Origin: Luzula sylvatica
Taxonomy: Eukaryota > Streptophyta > Magnoliopsida > Poales > Juncaceae
Length of the DNA: 64,000 nucleotides
Assembly (NCBI GenBank): GCA_946800325.1
Contig: OX326958.1
Span: 21,526,414-21,590,413 of the forward strand
Direction of reading: 5' to 3'
The first letter of the stretch is position 1; each line of letters starts with the position of its first letter. Both the position numbers and the translations under genes were made by a program. Below the pieces are notes generated by a model. It worked only from the letters and a program-made list of their open reading frames with translations, made no database searches and was not told where the DNA came from. This document shows positions 12,501 through 24,009 of the stretch, in pieces.

Positions 12501-13499
12501 TGATGGGGAATATCCCCGGCCCCGGGCCTGCGCAGCGGATATGTAGGCCCGGTCCGGTTCCCCGATTCCCGAGATCACGCCACGACTTCGAGGGTACGAT
12601 GCAAATAGAAGGTTAGATCTTTACCGGTGCAAAATTGATTGCACACGAAGGGTTGATCGCTGCCTTCTTTCTCCTGTCACGTTGGTGACAATACGCGCGT
12701 CCCACACCACGCGTCTTTCACCGCTCGTTGACTTCGCCGATTCGCTTGATTTCGTCTCCGACTCAATCTACTCGTTCGAATCGATCACAATCGTGAGAGC
12801 CTCAGTTGTTGCTCCTCTACGTGTATCCACCTTGAATCGCAAGACGTCGGTCACGGATGCACCTGCCTAGACGATGCACCGGTGAACTTGCTTAATCGAA
12901 TTGATTCTCTAAACCGTAAAACACCTTTTCACGGTTTCTCTCTTTTACACCTTTTCACTCTATAGAAATTTGTCTCACAATTTTCTGGATAATTCTGAAT
13001 GAATTGCTTCGTTAAGATGAGAGAGAAAATCCTATTTATATACAATAGGATCAGGATTAGCCAAAAGGCATGTATATCCAATATACACCATCTCACACAG
13101 AAAACTGCATGAACCTGGTCAGTATTCTGTCCAGACGAAATTGATAAATTTCTCTGACAGAAAATCAACCAACACGAAAGTTGTAGATAATCTCATTATC
13201 TACACGACCCAATTTGGCCCAGCCCAATTGGAGTTCGTATGCAAAAGTTATGACTGTGTTACTAACTGTATGTCATACTGTTGCACCCTTTCGGTATTTC
13301 ACAGAAACGACACTTATACTTCGTTCATATGAAATATATTTCTACATGAAGGTTATAGATAATCTAATTATTTATCTTACCCAATTTGAACCATTCAAAT
13401 CGGATTTTCCTACTGAAAGATATGGCTACGAATGTACGACTACATTCGTTTATCCTTGTGTACACTTTTACGGTTGATCCTGAAACTGTATTTCCTTCA
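12501..13499 (-). repeat. 5' LTR of element D (999 bp)
   Basis: On the minus strand it runs from TGAAGGAAATACAG at 13499 to CCATCA at 12501. It resembles B's LTR closely, including the U3 modules with AGATAAT/ATTATCT inverted repeats (13185-13201, and a one-base variant at 13357-13373). A TATA box lies in the stretch TATATAAATAGGAT (about 13028-13045). The flank at 13500-13504 (gattc) would be one side of its target duplication. Confidence 0.9.
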
Positions 13500-14043
13500 G
13501 ATTCAATGAATAGTACACTTGTTAGACTGATTTGTACAGGAGAGACAAAGAGAACATCCTATTTATACTTCAATAGGATAAGGACATTCAATAGCCACCT
13601 TTTGGATTCACCAAAACGTGTGTACTAAAAACTGCCAGAAAACAGCGTTTTAATACAGTCCGTCATGACGCACAGTAAGCTGCGTCATGACGCACCATGT
13701 ATAAAACCAACTTTTAACTGTGTCCGTCATGACGCACCATTTGGTCCGTCATGACGCACGAAGTTCAAAAGTTACTGGACAAAATACGCATTCTAGCGTC
13801 ATGACGCACCATATTGTGCGTCATGACGCACGAAGCTATTTTTCCTGAATTTGGCTAAGTCCACAACCTAGTAAACTAAACACTGTGGTGCGTCATGACG
13901 CACCATCTTGTGCGTCATGACGCACAGTGTTATTTCGCCCAATTCTGCACAATCCTGTTATGCATTTTCTGTCTTCTCGAACGTATACGTTCGTGTGCCC
14001 TTTTGTACACTTTTACGGTTGACCTGAAACTGTATTTCTTTCA
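13500..14043 (-). repeat. Truncated LTR of a related copia element with CGTCATGACGCA array
   Basis: The minus strand starts with TGAAAGAAATACAG at 14043, the same terminal sequence as the D and B LTRs, and includes a TATA box (GTATAAATAGG near 13560-13575). It stops where D's LTR begins at 13499. The simplest reading is that D inserted into this LTR, so its remainder lies left of D beyond the window. Its U3 carries the palindrome array described separately. Unequal recombination between LTRs is an alternative origin. Confidence 0.7.
13661..13925 (-). promoter_or_regulatory. Eight copies of the palindrome CGTCATGACGCA (as-1-like)
   Basis: Copies lie near 13661, 13682, 13723, 13746, 13796, 13818, 13890 and 13912. 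Each contains two inverted TGACG half-sites, and the extended TGACGCAC matches one half of the known as-1 element bound by TGA-type bZIP factors. The array sits in U3 upstream of this LTR's TATA box, where an enhancer is expected. Binding and inducibility are inferred. Confidence 0.7.
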
Positions 14044-14468
14044 ATCCAATATATATACCATTTCACACAGAAAACTGCATGAACCTGTTCAGTATTCTGT
14101 CCATACGAAATTGGTAAATTCTTCTGACTGAAAATAAACCTACCCGAAAGTTGTAGATAATCTTATTATCTACCCAACCCAATTTGGCCTGGCCCAATTG
14201 GAGTTCGTATGCAAAAGTTATGATAGTTTTACTAACTGTATGTCATACTGTTGCACCATTTCGGTATTTCATAGAAACGACACTGATACTTCGTTCATAT
14301 GAAATATATTTCTACATGAAGGTTATAGATAATCTTATTATCTATCTAACCCAATTTGAACCATTCAAATTGGATTGTTTTACTGAAAGTTATGACCACG
14401 AATGTACGCTTACATTCGTTTATCCTTGTGTACACTTTTACAGTTGATCCGAAACTATATTTCTTTCA
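14044..14468 (-). repeat. U3 fragment of a third related LTR
   Basis: The minus strand starts with TGAAAGAAATATAG at 14468. It carries two U3 modules with intact AGATAATnnnATTATCT repeats (14155-14171, 14327-14343). It ends abruptly at 14044, where the next LTR begins, consistent with nested insertion. The flank at 14469 leads directly into LINE-derived sequence. Confidence 0.7.
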
Positions 14469-14840
14469 TATCGTGCTAACGAAAGGGTGGCCGCACACGT
14501 TAATATGCCATCTATGTTCAAGAAAGGACGAAACGGCAACACACCTCTTGACGCAATGTCCATACACGTTATCCGTATGGCGAATCATGGAAGCCTACAT
14601 GAATATCTTCACATCCGAAATAAACATACAAATCACATGAATGGCAAATAGGAAAAAAGTAGAGAAAGAACACTGAAAGGAATGGGACGAGATTTGGGCA
14701 ACTACCTCGTGGCATATTTGAAAAAATAAATGCAAGTTTTTTTTAGAGAAGGGACCAAACCGCCATCTGGAAACGGTCAAAAGAACGGTAGAAGAGCTAC
14801 TAGAATGGAGAGGAATACCAACTCATGCACCGACATAAAA
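14469..14840 (+). pseudogene. LINE ORF2 C-terminal remnant (zf-RVT region)
   Basis: A plus-strand translation around 14490-14590 gives CHLCSRKDETATHLLTQCPY followed by SVWRIM. This matches the zinc-binding zf-RVT motif (CxLC ... ET..HL...C....VW) found downstream of RT in plant LINEs and in some host genes. After small shifts, phrases such as HIWKNKCKFF and VEELLEW follow, also typical of that C-terminus, ending near a TAA at about 14837. Frameshifts and loss of the upstream RT make it a relic. The third copia LTR seems to have inserted into it. Confidence 0.65.
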
Positions 14841-16487
14841 CAATATAGGATAACATCATAACTAAATTATAACTTGAAATTTTTATTTCTATTTATAAAA
14901 TGAATGAATACCAATTTTCAAAAAATAAAATATAGACAAAATTGATAACACGGCTAATAACATTTATTCCAAAAATAAAATACGATTGCTGTGGTGATTA
15001 TATTAAACTAAGAAATTTGATATTGTCAAACAAAGTTATTATATTTTGTTTTTTATTTGAAGTCCGGCAAAGCCTTTGTGACATGAATTGTTAAGATGTG
15101 TTTTTTTTTACGTTTGGCATGATATTTCCCTAGCGGATCCATTTAATTTTTTCTCTTTCTCATTTTTTAAACTAGAGTTGTATTATTATGTTTTATTGAA
15201 ATACAATACACTTTTTAAATGTATTGTATAGATTTTCAATTGCGTGTTATTCTTCTTACATGTATGATACATTTATTTGAAGAATAATACAAAATTAATT
15301 TATACCTTGTGAAATATACATTCCTATTTATATGATATATTTTTTAGACATGACGAAACACTTTTAAAAATATGTGATATATTTTATGAAATATTTTTCA
15401 TATATATATATATATATATTGACTACATTATACATTCTTAAATTCTAAATATTTAGACGTACAATATATATTTTTGAATAACAATACATCTTTCTGCGTG
15501 ACCATTACATTTTTTTTAATATACATATTTTTTTTCTGAAAATATCAAGTATATATATTTTATAACAAATATTTATATTTTTTACGAATAAATTTTTATA
15601 CACGACCATTATATCTTTTAGTAGTATTTGAAAACTTTACTTCAATAATATTTTTTAGATAACGAGATAATGTTCTTTTACGTGACTATTAAACATGTCT
15701 TAAAAAGTCATTATTTATATTGTTTTAATACAATCAATATATTTTGACGATATCCTACATTTTTTCTAATAGCAATTTATATTTTTACTTCGGTATTAAT
15801 TATTATACTTCTTTTTGATAATTTTTGTAACAATAATATGGACATTATTGTAAGAACAAATGAGAGTTATATGGTAGATTTTTTTTTCTTGTGGTAGATT
15901 TTTTTTAAATTGTATTTTGAATATTTGTCAGATTTTTTTAAATTGTATTTTGAATATTTGTCAGTTATTAATTATAACAAATACCACCAAATTTGCAAAG
16001 CCTCCAATAAAAATGCATATAGATATAAAAAAAAATCCTATTTTCCCGGCCCAAGAAAAAAATGTTAAAGAGAGAGAGCCCACAAAAAGTAAGGAGAGAT
16101 TCGTGAAAGACTGGTCACTGGGATGTGGACAGTGATAATTTTGACATGATTTTTTTAGGACAAAATAAAATATTATTTCTGAAATTACATTGTACGATTT
16201 TTTTGGGAGGGCCAAACAGTAAATATTACACTGATATACTGATAAAGTACAATAAATCACTAAATATATATATTATTCTACGAAAATCTTGAAGATGCGA
16301 CCGTCCCCAATGTCCCTACTAAGATCCGCCCCTGGATGGGGGATGCATGATTCCCATGCCATGACGATTGTATTGAATTTGAATAAAATGACGGAACCGA
16401 TATGAATTGATTTTTATTCTTTATTTGTTTACTTAAAAGTTTTTTCATGTTCCTTTTGTTTGTGTTGTTTCTTTTTTCCATCTTTTT
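14841..16487. other. AT-rich intergenic DNA, no gene seen
   Basis: Poly-T runs, a (TA)n stretch near 15402-15420, and a direct duplication of about 32 bp ending in GAATATTTGTCAG (about 15900-15965). I see no coding frame or element termini. Confidence 0.6.
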
Positions 16488-17512
16488 TAGGCATTGTCAT
16501 AATTACTGGGCTACTTATGGAAAAGAAAATTATTATTTTAATATAATTGTTACATTTTTTATTTTATTTTGAAGAGCTATGCAATACTATTATCCCATGT
16601 CAACCTATGTAAACTAGTATAAATGAAGAAGTACGATAAGATAACAAATTTCAAAATAACATATTTTGCTCTTGTTCATTTTTTTTTCTTTCTTCTTCAT
16701 GTTTCATGGTTTTACCTTCATAAAAAAATTATATGGTGTGACCTAGATTTTGAGAGATCACATGTGGCGGCCTCTCGGACCATGGCGGGTATGTAAAGTG
16801 TATATAATTGACATTTAAAAAATAAATATATATTACTATGAAAATAATTTTGATGTATTTTAATTTTTTGAAGACAAATTTGATATGTTATAACTAAGGA
16901 TGAGTTTGATACTCCGGATTTAAAGGATAAATATGAAATTTCACAATTTGAAATTAGCAACAAAAAAAAATTGATATTTGAATACCATATCGATTTTTTG
17001 ATATTTTAATGGAAAATATGCAATTTTCAGATATATATATATTTTTTTTGATATTTTAATTTTTTAGTAGTATGGAATCTGATAATTCAAAATTTTAGTG
17101 TTGGTCCGAATAAGATCATGTAAATTGAATGATACATAAGTTATGTATGACGAATCATGCATTTCTCATTTTTTTTTTTTATTATATAATAACAAGTATT
17201 ACGTTTGTTTAATGTGAAGTTTTTGTCCTCTTTAAGAGATTTACAATTAGAATTTCCGTCATGTACATTAACTTCACGAAATTTGCATTTTTTTTCTTCA
17301 TCCAATGCACAATTTTTGTGAGCTAACAGTCAAGTTTAGAATATATATAATATATGTGTACATTAAAATGAAAACAAATACGATAATAATTAAAAATTAA
17401 AAATACTATAATTTTCTTTGTAATTGCCACTTGATATTTATGAATCAAAACTTCAGCAAAAGTGAATGGAATACTAATATATGTTAAACTGAGACATTGG
17501 ATGAAATTAAGA
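16488..17512 (+). repeat. Dispersed repeat R1, copy 1
   Basis: First of three copies of an unclassified repeat (others at 20931-21761 and 30703-31690). Shared landmarks are AGGCATTGTCAT at the left end, GATTTTGAGAGATCA, TAACAAGTATTA, ATTTCCGTC followed by TTAACTTCACGAAATTTGCA, and GGATGAAATTAAG at the right end. No coding frame and no obvious terminal repeats are visible. Copy 1 is cut at its right end by a LINE fragment. Confidence 0.7.
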
Positions 17513-18062
17513 GGGAACCTTCGGCGCACTGTAGGTAACCCCCATGGCGCCCAACCAATTTTTTCACTGAAAATGTATTTTCAGTCTTGGGTGAATTTCA
17601 GGCTATGTCGACGTGTACAAAATTTGTCTCACAAAATCATGCTGACATGTCTTGTGTGTGTTTTATGGCTAGCCTCGAAACAATATCCAACCATCCTCAT
17701 GATTGGCGATACAAAGTGCTCGAGATTGTGTTATTTGGAAGAGACGGGTCAAAGACCCGACGATAATCCATGTCCCGAGAATTCAGAATCAAGAAGCCGA
17801 TTACTTAGCTAATCTGGCTCGAATTCATCAAGTAGCTATATGGATGTTTGTTTGCCTACTCTTGTGTAGGTATAGTTAATAGCATATGAGGATTATTTCA
17901 ATACCTTGGGATCTCACGATTTGTAGGTTGCGAAATGTTTTTAGTTTTTCATTTATGTGGAGTGGTGGTCTTTTTTATTTCCTTTTGTGTTTCATTTGAT
18001 GTCTATTGTAATACAATCTGCTTTTATATGATTTTGTGGCTTATAGGCATTTCAAAAAAAAA
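17513..18062 (+). mobile_element. 5'-truncated LINE: RNase H end, 3' UTR and poly(A)
   Basis: The plus strand at about 17755-17830 translates as IIHVPRIQNQEADYLANLA. This matches the end of the RNase H domain of plant LINEs (HVPRE.N..AD.LA). The upstream part (17513-17750) is frame-broken. A ~200 bp 3' UTR ends in an A-rich tail at about 18049-18062. It is dead, because the RT and endonuclease parts are absent. Its junction with repeat R1 at 17512 suggests insertion into R1, but I could not define a target duplication. Confidence 0.7.
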
Positions 18063-18673
18063 AATATAATACAATCTCTCCCAATCTATTTACTTCATTT
18101 CAGTTTTATGATTATGTAAAATAATTCGGTAAGCGTAATGTTTTTTGATGTGCAAATATTTTTTCTTAAATTGTGAGGATAGATTTGTACCTCTTTTCTT
18201 TCAAAAGGTAAAAATTAATTTCAACTATTTCTCATAAGAAAAAGAGTATTGTCAATTGTCATGTCCTCTTTTACTGCTCACCTTATTCATCGAAGTACTT
18301 GTCTTTTTCCTTTCATATATTTTAAGTTTATGGTTAATTTATGTTTGTTATTTTCTCCTTGCATTCTATTTTGCATAGATTAAGAATACAACCTCAAATT
18401 AAAGAAGTGTTAGTCATATTTGCTTTCAATAATTTCTCTTGACTATAGAAAGATTTTTTATTTTATGATTCTTATAAATTTTTTAATTTGTTAGCTTTAG
18501 ATATGTAAATTTTATGTCTTTTATGTTTTGTGATTATATCTTTTCTATTTACTTATTTAGTAATTGAATAAATGCATTATCGGTAGGTTTTTAATTGATG
18601 TTTTCAAACTTGCACGTGAACTTGTCTTATATTTGCTTATATTTCTTCATTTATTTATATTTATATATGTTTA
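18063..18673. other. AT-rich intergenic DNA, nothing recognised
   Basis: T-rich sequence without long frames or element ends, up to the Helitron-type terminus at 18674. Confidence 0.5.
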
Positions 18674-19934
18674 CTAGTTTTATCCCCGCGCAATTGCGCG
18701 GGATGTTTTTTATATAATTATTTAAATAGAATCAAAGCGCATGCGTTTGAACTAAATTAATCTAATCATGACATATTTGCAAATATCATGATGTCAATAG
18801 ATGCATAAGGTTCATAAAATTAGTCTATCACGGATATTATTTTCTAATATAATTTGTATAAATATCATTTGTTCATGTGCTTCTAAAATTGATTAATATA
18901 ATCATGACATATTCGCAAATTTTAATATGTATGTAAAATAGGAAACAAAGACCAAATGTAAAAAATGACCAAAATATGAAATAAGAAAAAAGAATCAAAA
19001 TGCAAAAAAAGATCGAAAATGAAATAAAAAGGACCAAAATATAAATAAAAAGGATCAAAATATAAATTAAAACTAAAAAGGAACAAAATGTAAATAAAAA
19101 AACCAAAATGTAAATTGAAATGTAAAAAAGGACCAAAAAGTAAATAAAAAAGGACCAAAATGTTAATAAAAATGACCAAAATGTAAATTAAAAAAAGGAC
19201 CAAAATATAAATAAAAAGGACCAAAATATTAATTCAAAAATATAAAAAAGGACCGAAAAGTAAATAAAAAAGGACCAAAATATAAATAAAAAGGGCCAAA
19301 ATGTAATTTTTTAAACTAAAAAGGACCAAAATATAAATTAAAAGGACCAAAATATAAATTAAAATATTTTTTTTACACAAAGGTCCCTGATGACGTGGAG
19401 TTCTAGAAATGCAAAAATTCTTGCAACTTTATACATAAGATAGAATATTTCTTCAGGAAATGAGTCACGGTTGATACGAATTTAGAAAAGAATAATCTAG
19501 AAAGGTCACCTATTTTACTTCATTAGAAAAGAATAAACTTGACGTTGAAATAAATTTTCTGAGAATACATACTAGATTTTTTGTGAGATTTCCTGAATGT
19601 TCGTTCTAAATATGTGAATGACTATACATTTTTATATGCACATTATTTTATATGATATATCTTTGTATATACTTTTATATACCATTTATAAGAGTAACTA
19701 CTGCATCATCACTCATGTTGGGACTAATAAGCCCGCATTTAATTTATGCGACTACACCAAATGAATTTCTTTGTTATATTTCGACGAAAGAATGCTTCAA
19801 TAAAGGTGGATTAATCAAGGATATATAATTGCTTTACTACTTTTTATAAGGCTTCATGAATTTATATTTATAAGTGAGTTTGTTTGCATACAAAAATTGG
19901 AAAGACCTGCAGCGAAGTGCGGGATTTATCCTAG
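18674..19934. mobile_element. Helitron-related segment with outward 3'-type ends on both sides
   Basis: Left end, read on the minus strand: a perfect palindrome CCCGCGCAATTGCGCGGG (18685-18702) is followed by GATAAAA-CTAG and a flanking T. These are the hallmarks of a Helitron 3' terminus. Right end, plus strand: an imperfect hairpin CCTGCAGCGAAGTGCGGG (19906-19923), then ATTTATC-CTAG (to 19934) and T. The left end and its flank resemble the Helitron end at 61193-61223. No RepHel protein is present. It may be two truncated non-autonomous Helitrons back to back or one rearranged element. Confidence 0.6.
18945..19372 (+). repeat. Minisatellite of AAAAGGACCAAAATGTAAAT units
   Basis: About 18-20 imperfect copies of a ~20-27 bp unit with core GGACCAAAATNTAAAT, inside the Helitron-related segment. 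It creates long minus-strand open frames of low complexity (18873-19224), which I do not regard as genes. Confidence 0.8.
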
Positions 19935-20129
19935 TATCATTAATTTTACATAATATTATTTTATTAATACAACGCAATTATAGAGAATATTATTTTAATA
20001 TTTTTTATTACCACTAATTTTTAGAGTATATTTTTTTTAATACAACTAAATTTTAGAAAATGTTATTTTCTTAATGTAACTATTATTTGGATCATAAGTT
20101 CAAAAAACTAACAAATATTTTTTAATACG

Positions 20130-20500
20130 GCATCCGATATCTGATTTCGGATACGAATACAGTGTTCGGTGTCCGACATCTGATTTCGAATACAAATACA
20201 TTATCTATATCCTATATGAATACAAGTACGAATACAATATAGTGTATCCGACATCAGACTTCGAATGCGAATATGAATACAATATCTTATATATAATTTA
20301 TGATATGAACACGCTATCCGATATCTGATATGAATACGAGTAAGAATACAGTATATGATATCCGACAACCGAGTTCGAATACGAATACGAATATTGTATC
20401 TGAAATCAATACATAAACAAAATACAGTATCCGATATCCGATTTCGAATACGAATACGGTATCCGTTATCCGATATCCAATTTCGAATACGAAAACGAAA
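20130..20500 (+). repeat. Degenerate minisatellite of TATCCGATATCCGATTTCG units
   Basis: Imperfect repeats combine (T)ATCCGATATCNGATTTCG with GAATACGAATAC. The unit is internally self-complementary (GATATC, CGAATTCG-like halves). It is followed by a TAC/CTA trinucleotide run (20550-20586). Confidence 0.7.
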
Positions 20501-20586
20501 ACTTATATATCATTGTTGTTATTCTTATTTTCTAAATTCATTTTTAATACTACTACTAGTCTACTACTACTACTACTACTACTACT

Positions 20587-20930
20587 AATAATAATTAGAT
20601 TATTATCTTTATTATATTATTCTTGACAGAAATATGTTCTAAATTGAAATTTAATTGTATTGTAATTATTTAATGTGTGATAATTTTTTTTGAGGATCAT
20701 CACTTTCGCACTCCAAAAAATCCAATTTGAGGTAAATTTCACAAAGTCAACTATTTGGTCTAGTTTTGTTAGTTTGTAGAGTTTTTAAAGTCCAAACTTA
20801 AAGATCCTATTTGGGTATCTGGATATCGAACAAGTGTTAGTTTTGCAAGTTTATAATCACTAAAAACTACCAATCCTTGAATCAAAATCAGGATAGCGAA
20901 CAGGCCTTAACTTAACTAATTACGTATTGG
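20587..20930. other. AT-rich DNA with a possible very short MITE
   Basis: No gene. The stretch about 20806-20908 is bounded by loosely inverted ends (CCTATTTGGGTATCTGGAT on the left, CCTGTTCGCTATCCTGAT on the minus strand at the right), reminiscent of hAT-like MITEs. Support is weak. Confidence 0.25.
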
Positions 20931-21761
20931 CTCCTTCTTCATTTTTTTTCTTTTTCTTTTTTCATCATATTTGGTGGTTTTAAACATATACCTTCATAAA
21001 AAACTATATTACGTGACCTTGATTTTGAGAGATCATATGTGGCTATATAAGTGTATATAGTTAACATTTATAAAAAAAAATATTACTATGAATGAAATTT
21101 TGATATATTTTAATTTTTCAAAGACAAATTTGATATGTTATAATTAAGGATAAGTTTGTTACTCCAGATTTAAAGGATAAATATGAAATTTCACAATTCT
21201 AAATTTGCAAAAAAAGAAATAGATTTTCTAATACCATATAGATTTTTTAATATTTTAATGGAAAATATGCATTTTCAGATGATTTTTTTTTTATATTTTA
21301 AAATTTTATAAATATGCGATTCTTAATTGTATGAAATCTGATAATTCAAAAATTTAGTGTTGATCCGAATAAGATGTAAATTGAATGATGCATAAGTTAA
21401 GTATGACGAAACAATCATACATTTGTCATTTTTTTGATTATATAATAACAAGTATTACATTTGTTTAATGTGAAGTTTTTATCCTCTTTAAGAGATTTAC
21501 AATTAGAATTTCCGTCATGTGCATTAACTTCACGAAATTTGCATTTTTTTTCTTCATCCAATGCACAAATTTTGTGAGCTAACAATCAAGTTTAGAATAC
21601 ATATAATATAAGTGTCATTAAAATGAAAACAAATACGATAAGAATACAAAATACTATAATTTTCTTCGTAATTGCCACTTGATATTTATGAATCAAAACT
21701 TCAGCAAAAGTGAATGGTATAATAATATATGTTAAACTGAGACATTGGATGAAATTAAGAA
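20931..21761 (+). repeat. Dispersed repeat R1, copy 2
   Basis: Matches copy 1 over most of its length, including GATTTTGAGAGATCA, the ATTTCCGTC to ACTTCACGAAATTTGC block and the right end GGATGAAATTAAG. It lacks the first ~200 bp of copies 1 and 3. It ends next to the 3' end of the small minus-strand gene at 21813. Confidence 0.7.
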
Positions 21762-21812
21762 AAATACTCAGGCCAATTGATTGGAGTACCTAAATTATCC
21801 GTCAAATTAACC

Positions 21813-23181
21813 TCAATGGCTTCCAAGAATGAAACTCTGCTCGAGCGGAGAATTCGCCAGATCGCCACAAAATTCGTGTCGAACTTGCGCGAATGCAGAG
21901 AGCGGACGTGGCACCCGATTTCCTGGAGGAGTAAGGTTGCTCGGGGAACAATCTCCCACTGGTACGGAGCGGTCCACGTATAACTCTGGTACGGAGGAGG
22001 GAGTGGTCTCTTGCTGCATCCAGTATTGCCCGAACCGCTCCTCGATTTGCTGCAACGACCACACATTCCCAATCTTGCAGCCGTATGCATCCTTCACGTG
22101 GAATACTACAAAACAAAACAAATTCAATTTCATTTTAGTTTCATGCCAATTGCTACAGATTACTAAAATCGTATCATATATTTTCAAAATAGGCTGAAAT
22201 ATGTATCGTGGAAATAATGAGGCCCGTCACTCATTAAACGAGCTTTATCTACAAAAAATCCAAACATCATATTGAACATTATCCATTTCATATACAAGTC
22301 TAAATGATTCGCATCACAAAGACAACTTAAATGGAAGCTTATTGAGCAAATGATAATTAAAATCTTGCTGAAATCTTATGAAAAAACCTAATCAATCAAA
22401 CTATCTCTACACTATTATTGTTACTAATTCAATTCCGTGTTCACAAATTAGCCAAGAACAACCAAACAGTAGTAATACTAAAAGTGATCATAAGCTCCAT
22501 CGAACCCTAAAACCCTAAAACCCTATCAATATAATTGTACCACTAAACTTGTACCACAGGACTATTGGATCATTCAAATAAGAAGAACTAGTAATTTACC
22601 CTAAAATATAATTCTACCACTAAACAAGGCTTTTAAAATAGATCAATTAAGAACTGGTAATTTACCGTCACCACAGTAGACTCCGCGCTTGAATTGTTAT
22701 CAACAGTCACTCTGCAATGAAAGAAATAAAGTTCACATTAGTCAATTTCTCAGGTTAATTTAACGAATAAAAAAAGAGGGCTGTTTTAGATCGTATCCAA
22801 GATACAAAACATAATGTATAGATTCAGGGGCAAAAGATTCAAAATATAAATTGCTAATCTAATTACTTATAATTGGGCCAAGCTTTCAAAGTTAATCCGT
22901 GGACTTTACAAAACATAAATACAAAAAATGCAGACAAGAAAGATTACTTCGGTTTCACTTCGTCGAGATCGAAATAAGAAGCTCGCTCCTTGTTGATTTC
23001 CAAGAGTTTCTTCTCCACTGTACATACATTGTAAAAACACAAAAGTGTTTGTTTAATTTATAAAAAAAAGGGCTATAATTTTTTGTAGATCAAGAATATG
23101 GCAAAATAGTGTTTTTTAGTTCTTACCTCCATACAACACTCGAAGAGAAGGAGGTGCCGAAGAGATGCCGGCACCAAGCAT
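21813..23181 (-). CDS. Small spliced gene, unknown function (candidate)
   Basis: Four minus-strand exons join with matching phases at GT-AG junctions: 23181-23127, 23017-22948, 22711-22666 and 22091-21813. From the Met at 23181 they read MLGAGISSAPPSLRVLYG, then VEKKLLEINKERASYFDLDE, then VKPKVTVDNNSSAESTVVT. With the AG at 22092 the last exon adds 93 residues or so (DAYGCKIGNVWSLQQIEERF onward, 149 in total). With the better acceptor at 22108 the protein stops after three residues (60 in total). I cannot name it. The exons are GC-rich islands in AT-rich DNA. An upstream out-of-frame ATG lies in the same first exon. The whole could be a captured gene fragment rather than a working locus. Confidence 0.45.
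22505..22527 (+). promoter_or_regulatory. Telo-box-like run of AACCCTAA
   Basis: Three near-tandem CCCTAAAA units. AAACCCTA telo-boxes are common near plant growth and translation genes. Here the run lies within an intron of the small candidate gene, so its role is unclear. Confidence 0.4.
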
Positions 23182-24009
23182 CTCTGTGAGCCATGAACCC
23201 TGCGCCAACGGACGCGAAGAGAGAGAAAAGGAGGGACCTGCTTTTAAAATCAAGACTTCGTCAAATTAAAAAAAAATGAAGAAAATGAAGAAAATAAAGA
23301 AGCGATCCCGAGAGGGGTACCATCTGCCAGTGATTCTCCTCCACTGGTCAGAGGAGGGGTGCCAAAGGAAAGGAGCGCGATTCTGCGAGGCGGGCTTGAA
23401 GCTCACTCATGGTGGGAAAGTGATCTGGACTCCACGTAGTGGAAGCCATTCCTTGCGATGATGCAGAACGAGGACAATGCTGCAGAAAGAGAGCTGAATT
23501 GCTGATCGCCGGAGAGAGAAGGGTGAAAATCAATATGATCGCTAGAGCGAGAGAGAATGATCAGCTTGATTTTGATTTTTGATCGCAAGTGGCTGAAGAG
23601 AGAATGTACATATACATGCAATCGGTTCTCCATTTCCAAAAGCACTGGAAACATCCATTAATAATTGTAGACGTGAGATTATGATCTAACGACCATGAAT
23701 AAAGAAGAAAAATGAATAAAAAACAACGAATTTCAATGATGTACCTTAGAAGCAGTTCATATAACTGATTTATTTTCTATGTTATCTTTCTCGTGCAGCT
23801 TTATATGTAGCTAAGAGATTGGGCCTTCCTTTACTGGTACAACGGCCGTCCTTCTTACTCTACTCTTGCTCGAGGCGTCAGTGCGGATCCCGGCGAAGTC
23901 CTTCCTGTGATAACGGGCCGGATCTTGTCTTGATCCGGTTCAATCCAAGTGAAAAAGCTAATATAGATATATGTGAAGACGTAGAGGAAAGAGATGGGGC
24001 GGATTTTAC
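23182..24009 (-). other. 5' region of the small gene, no firm coding exon
   Basis: The stretch 23276-23535 is GC-rich and has a minus-strand frame beginning MASTTWSPDHFPTMSELQ that stops after 33 residues without a usable splice donor. It may be a 5' UTR exon. A splice acceptor at 23238-23240 opens the next exon. 23540-24009 is AT-richer with no gene recognised. Confidence 0.35.

Larger units (their letters stand above)
7050..13499 (-). mobile_element. Element D: near-complete Ty1/copia element, interrupted by copy A
   Basis: From right to left on the minus strand it holds a 999 bp LTR (12501-13499), a primer-binding site, a 1.5 kb leader, gag-protease and integrase-RT-RNase H. The domain order (integrase before RT) defines Ty1/copia. 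The pol frame runs directly into the LTR of copy A at 7049 with no polypurine tract. The last part of pol, the PPT and the 3' LTR should therefore lie left of the window, beyond copy A. Gag-protease and pol are in one frame separated by a single TAG. It is the best candidate in the window for a relative of the autonomous partner of A and B. Confidence 0.85.

Noticed and set aside
18873..19224. Hydrophobic minus-strand ORFs that look like membrane proteins
   Set aside because: They are translations of the GGACCAAAATNTAAAT minisatellite; composition is an artefact of AT-rich repeats.
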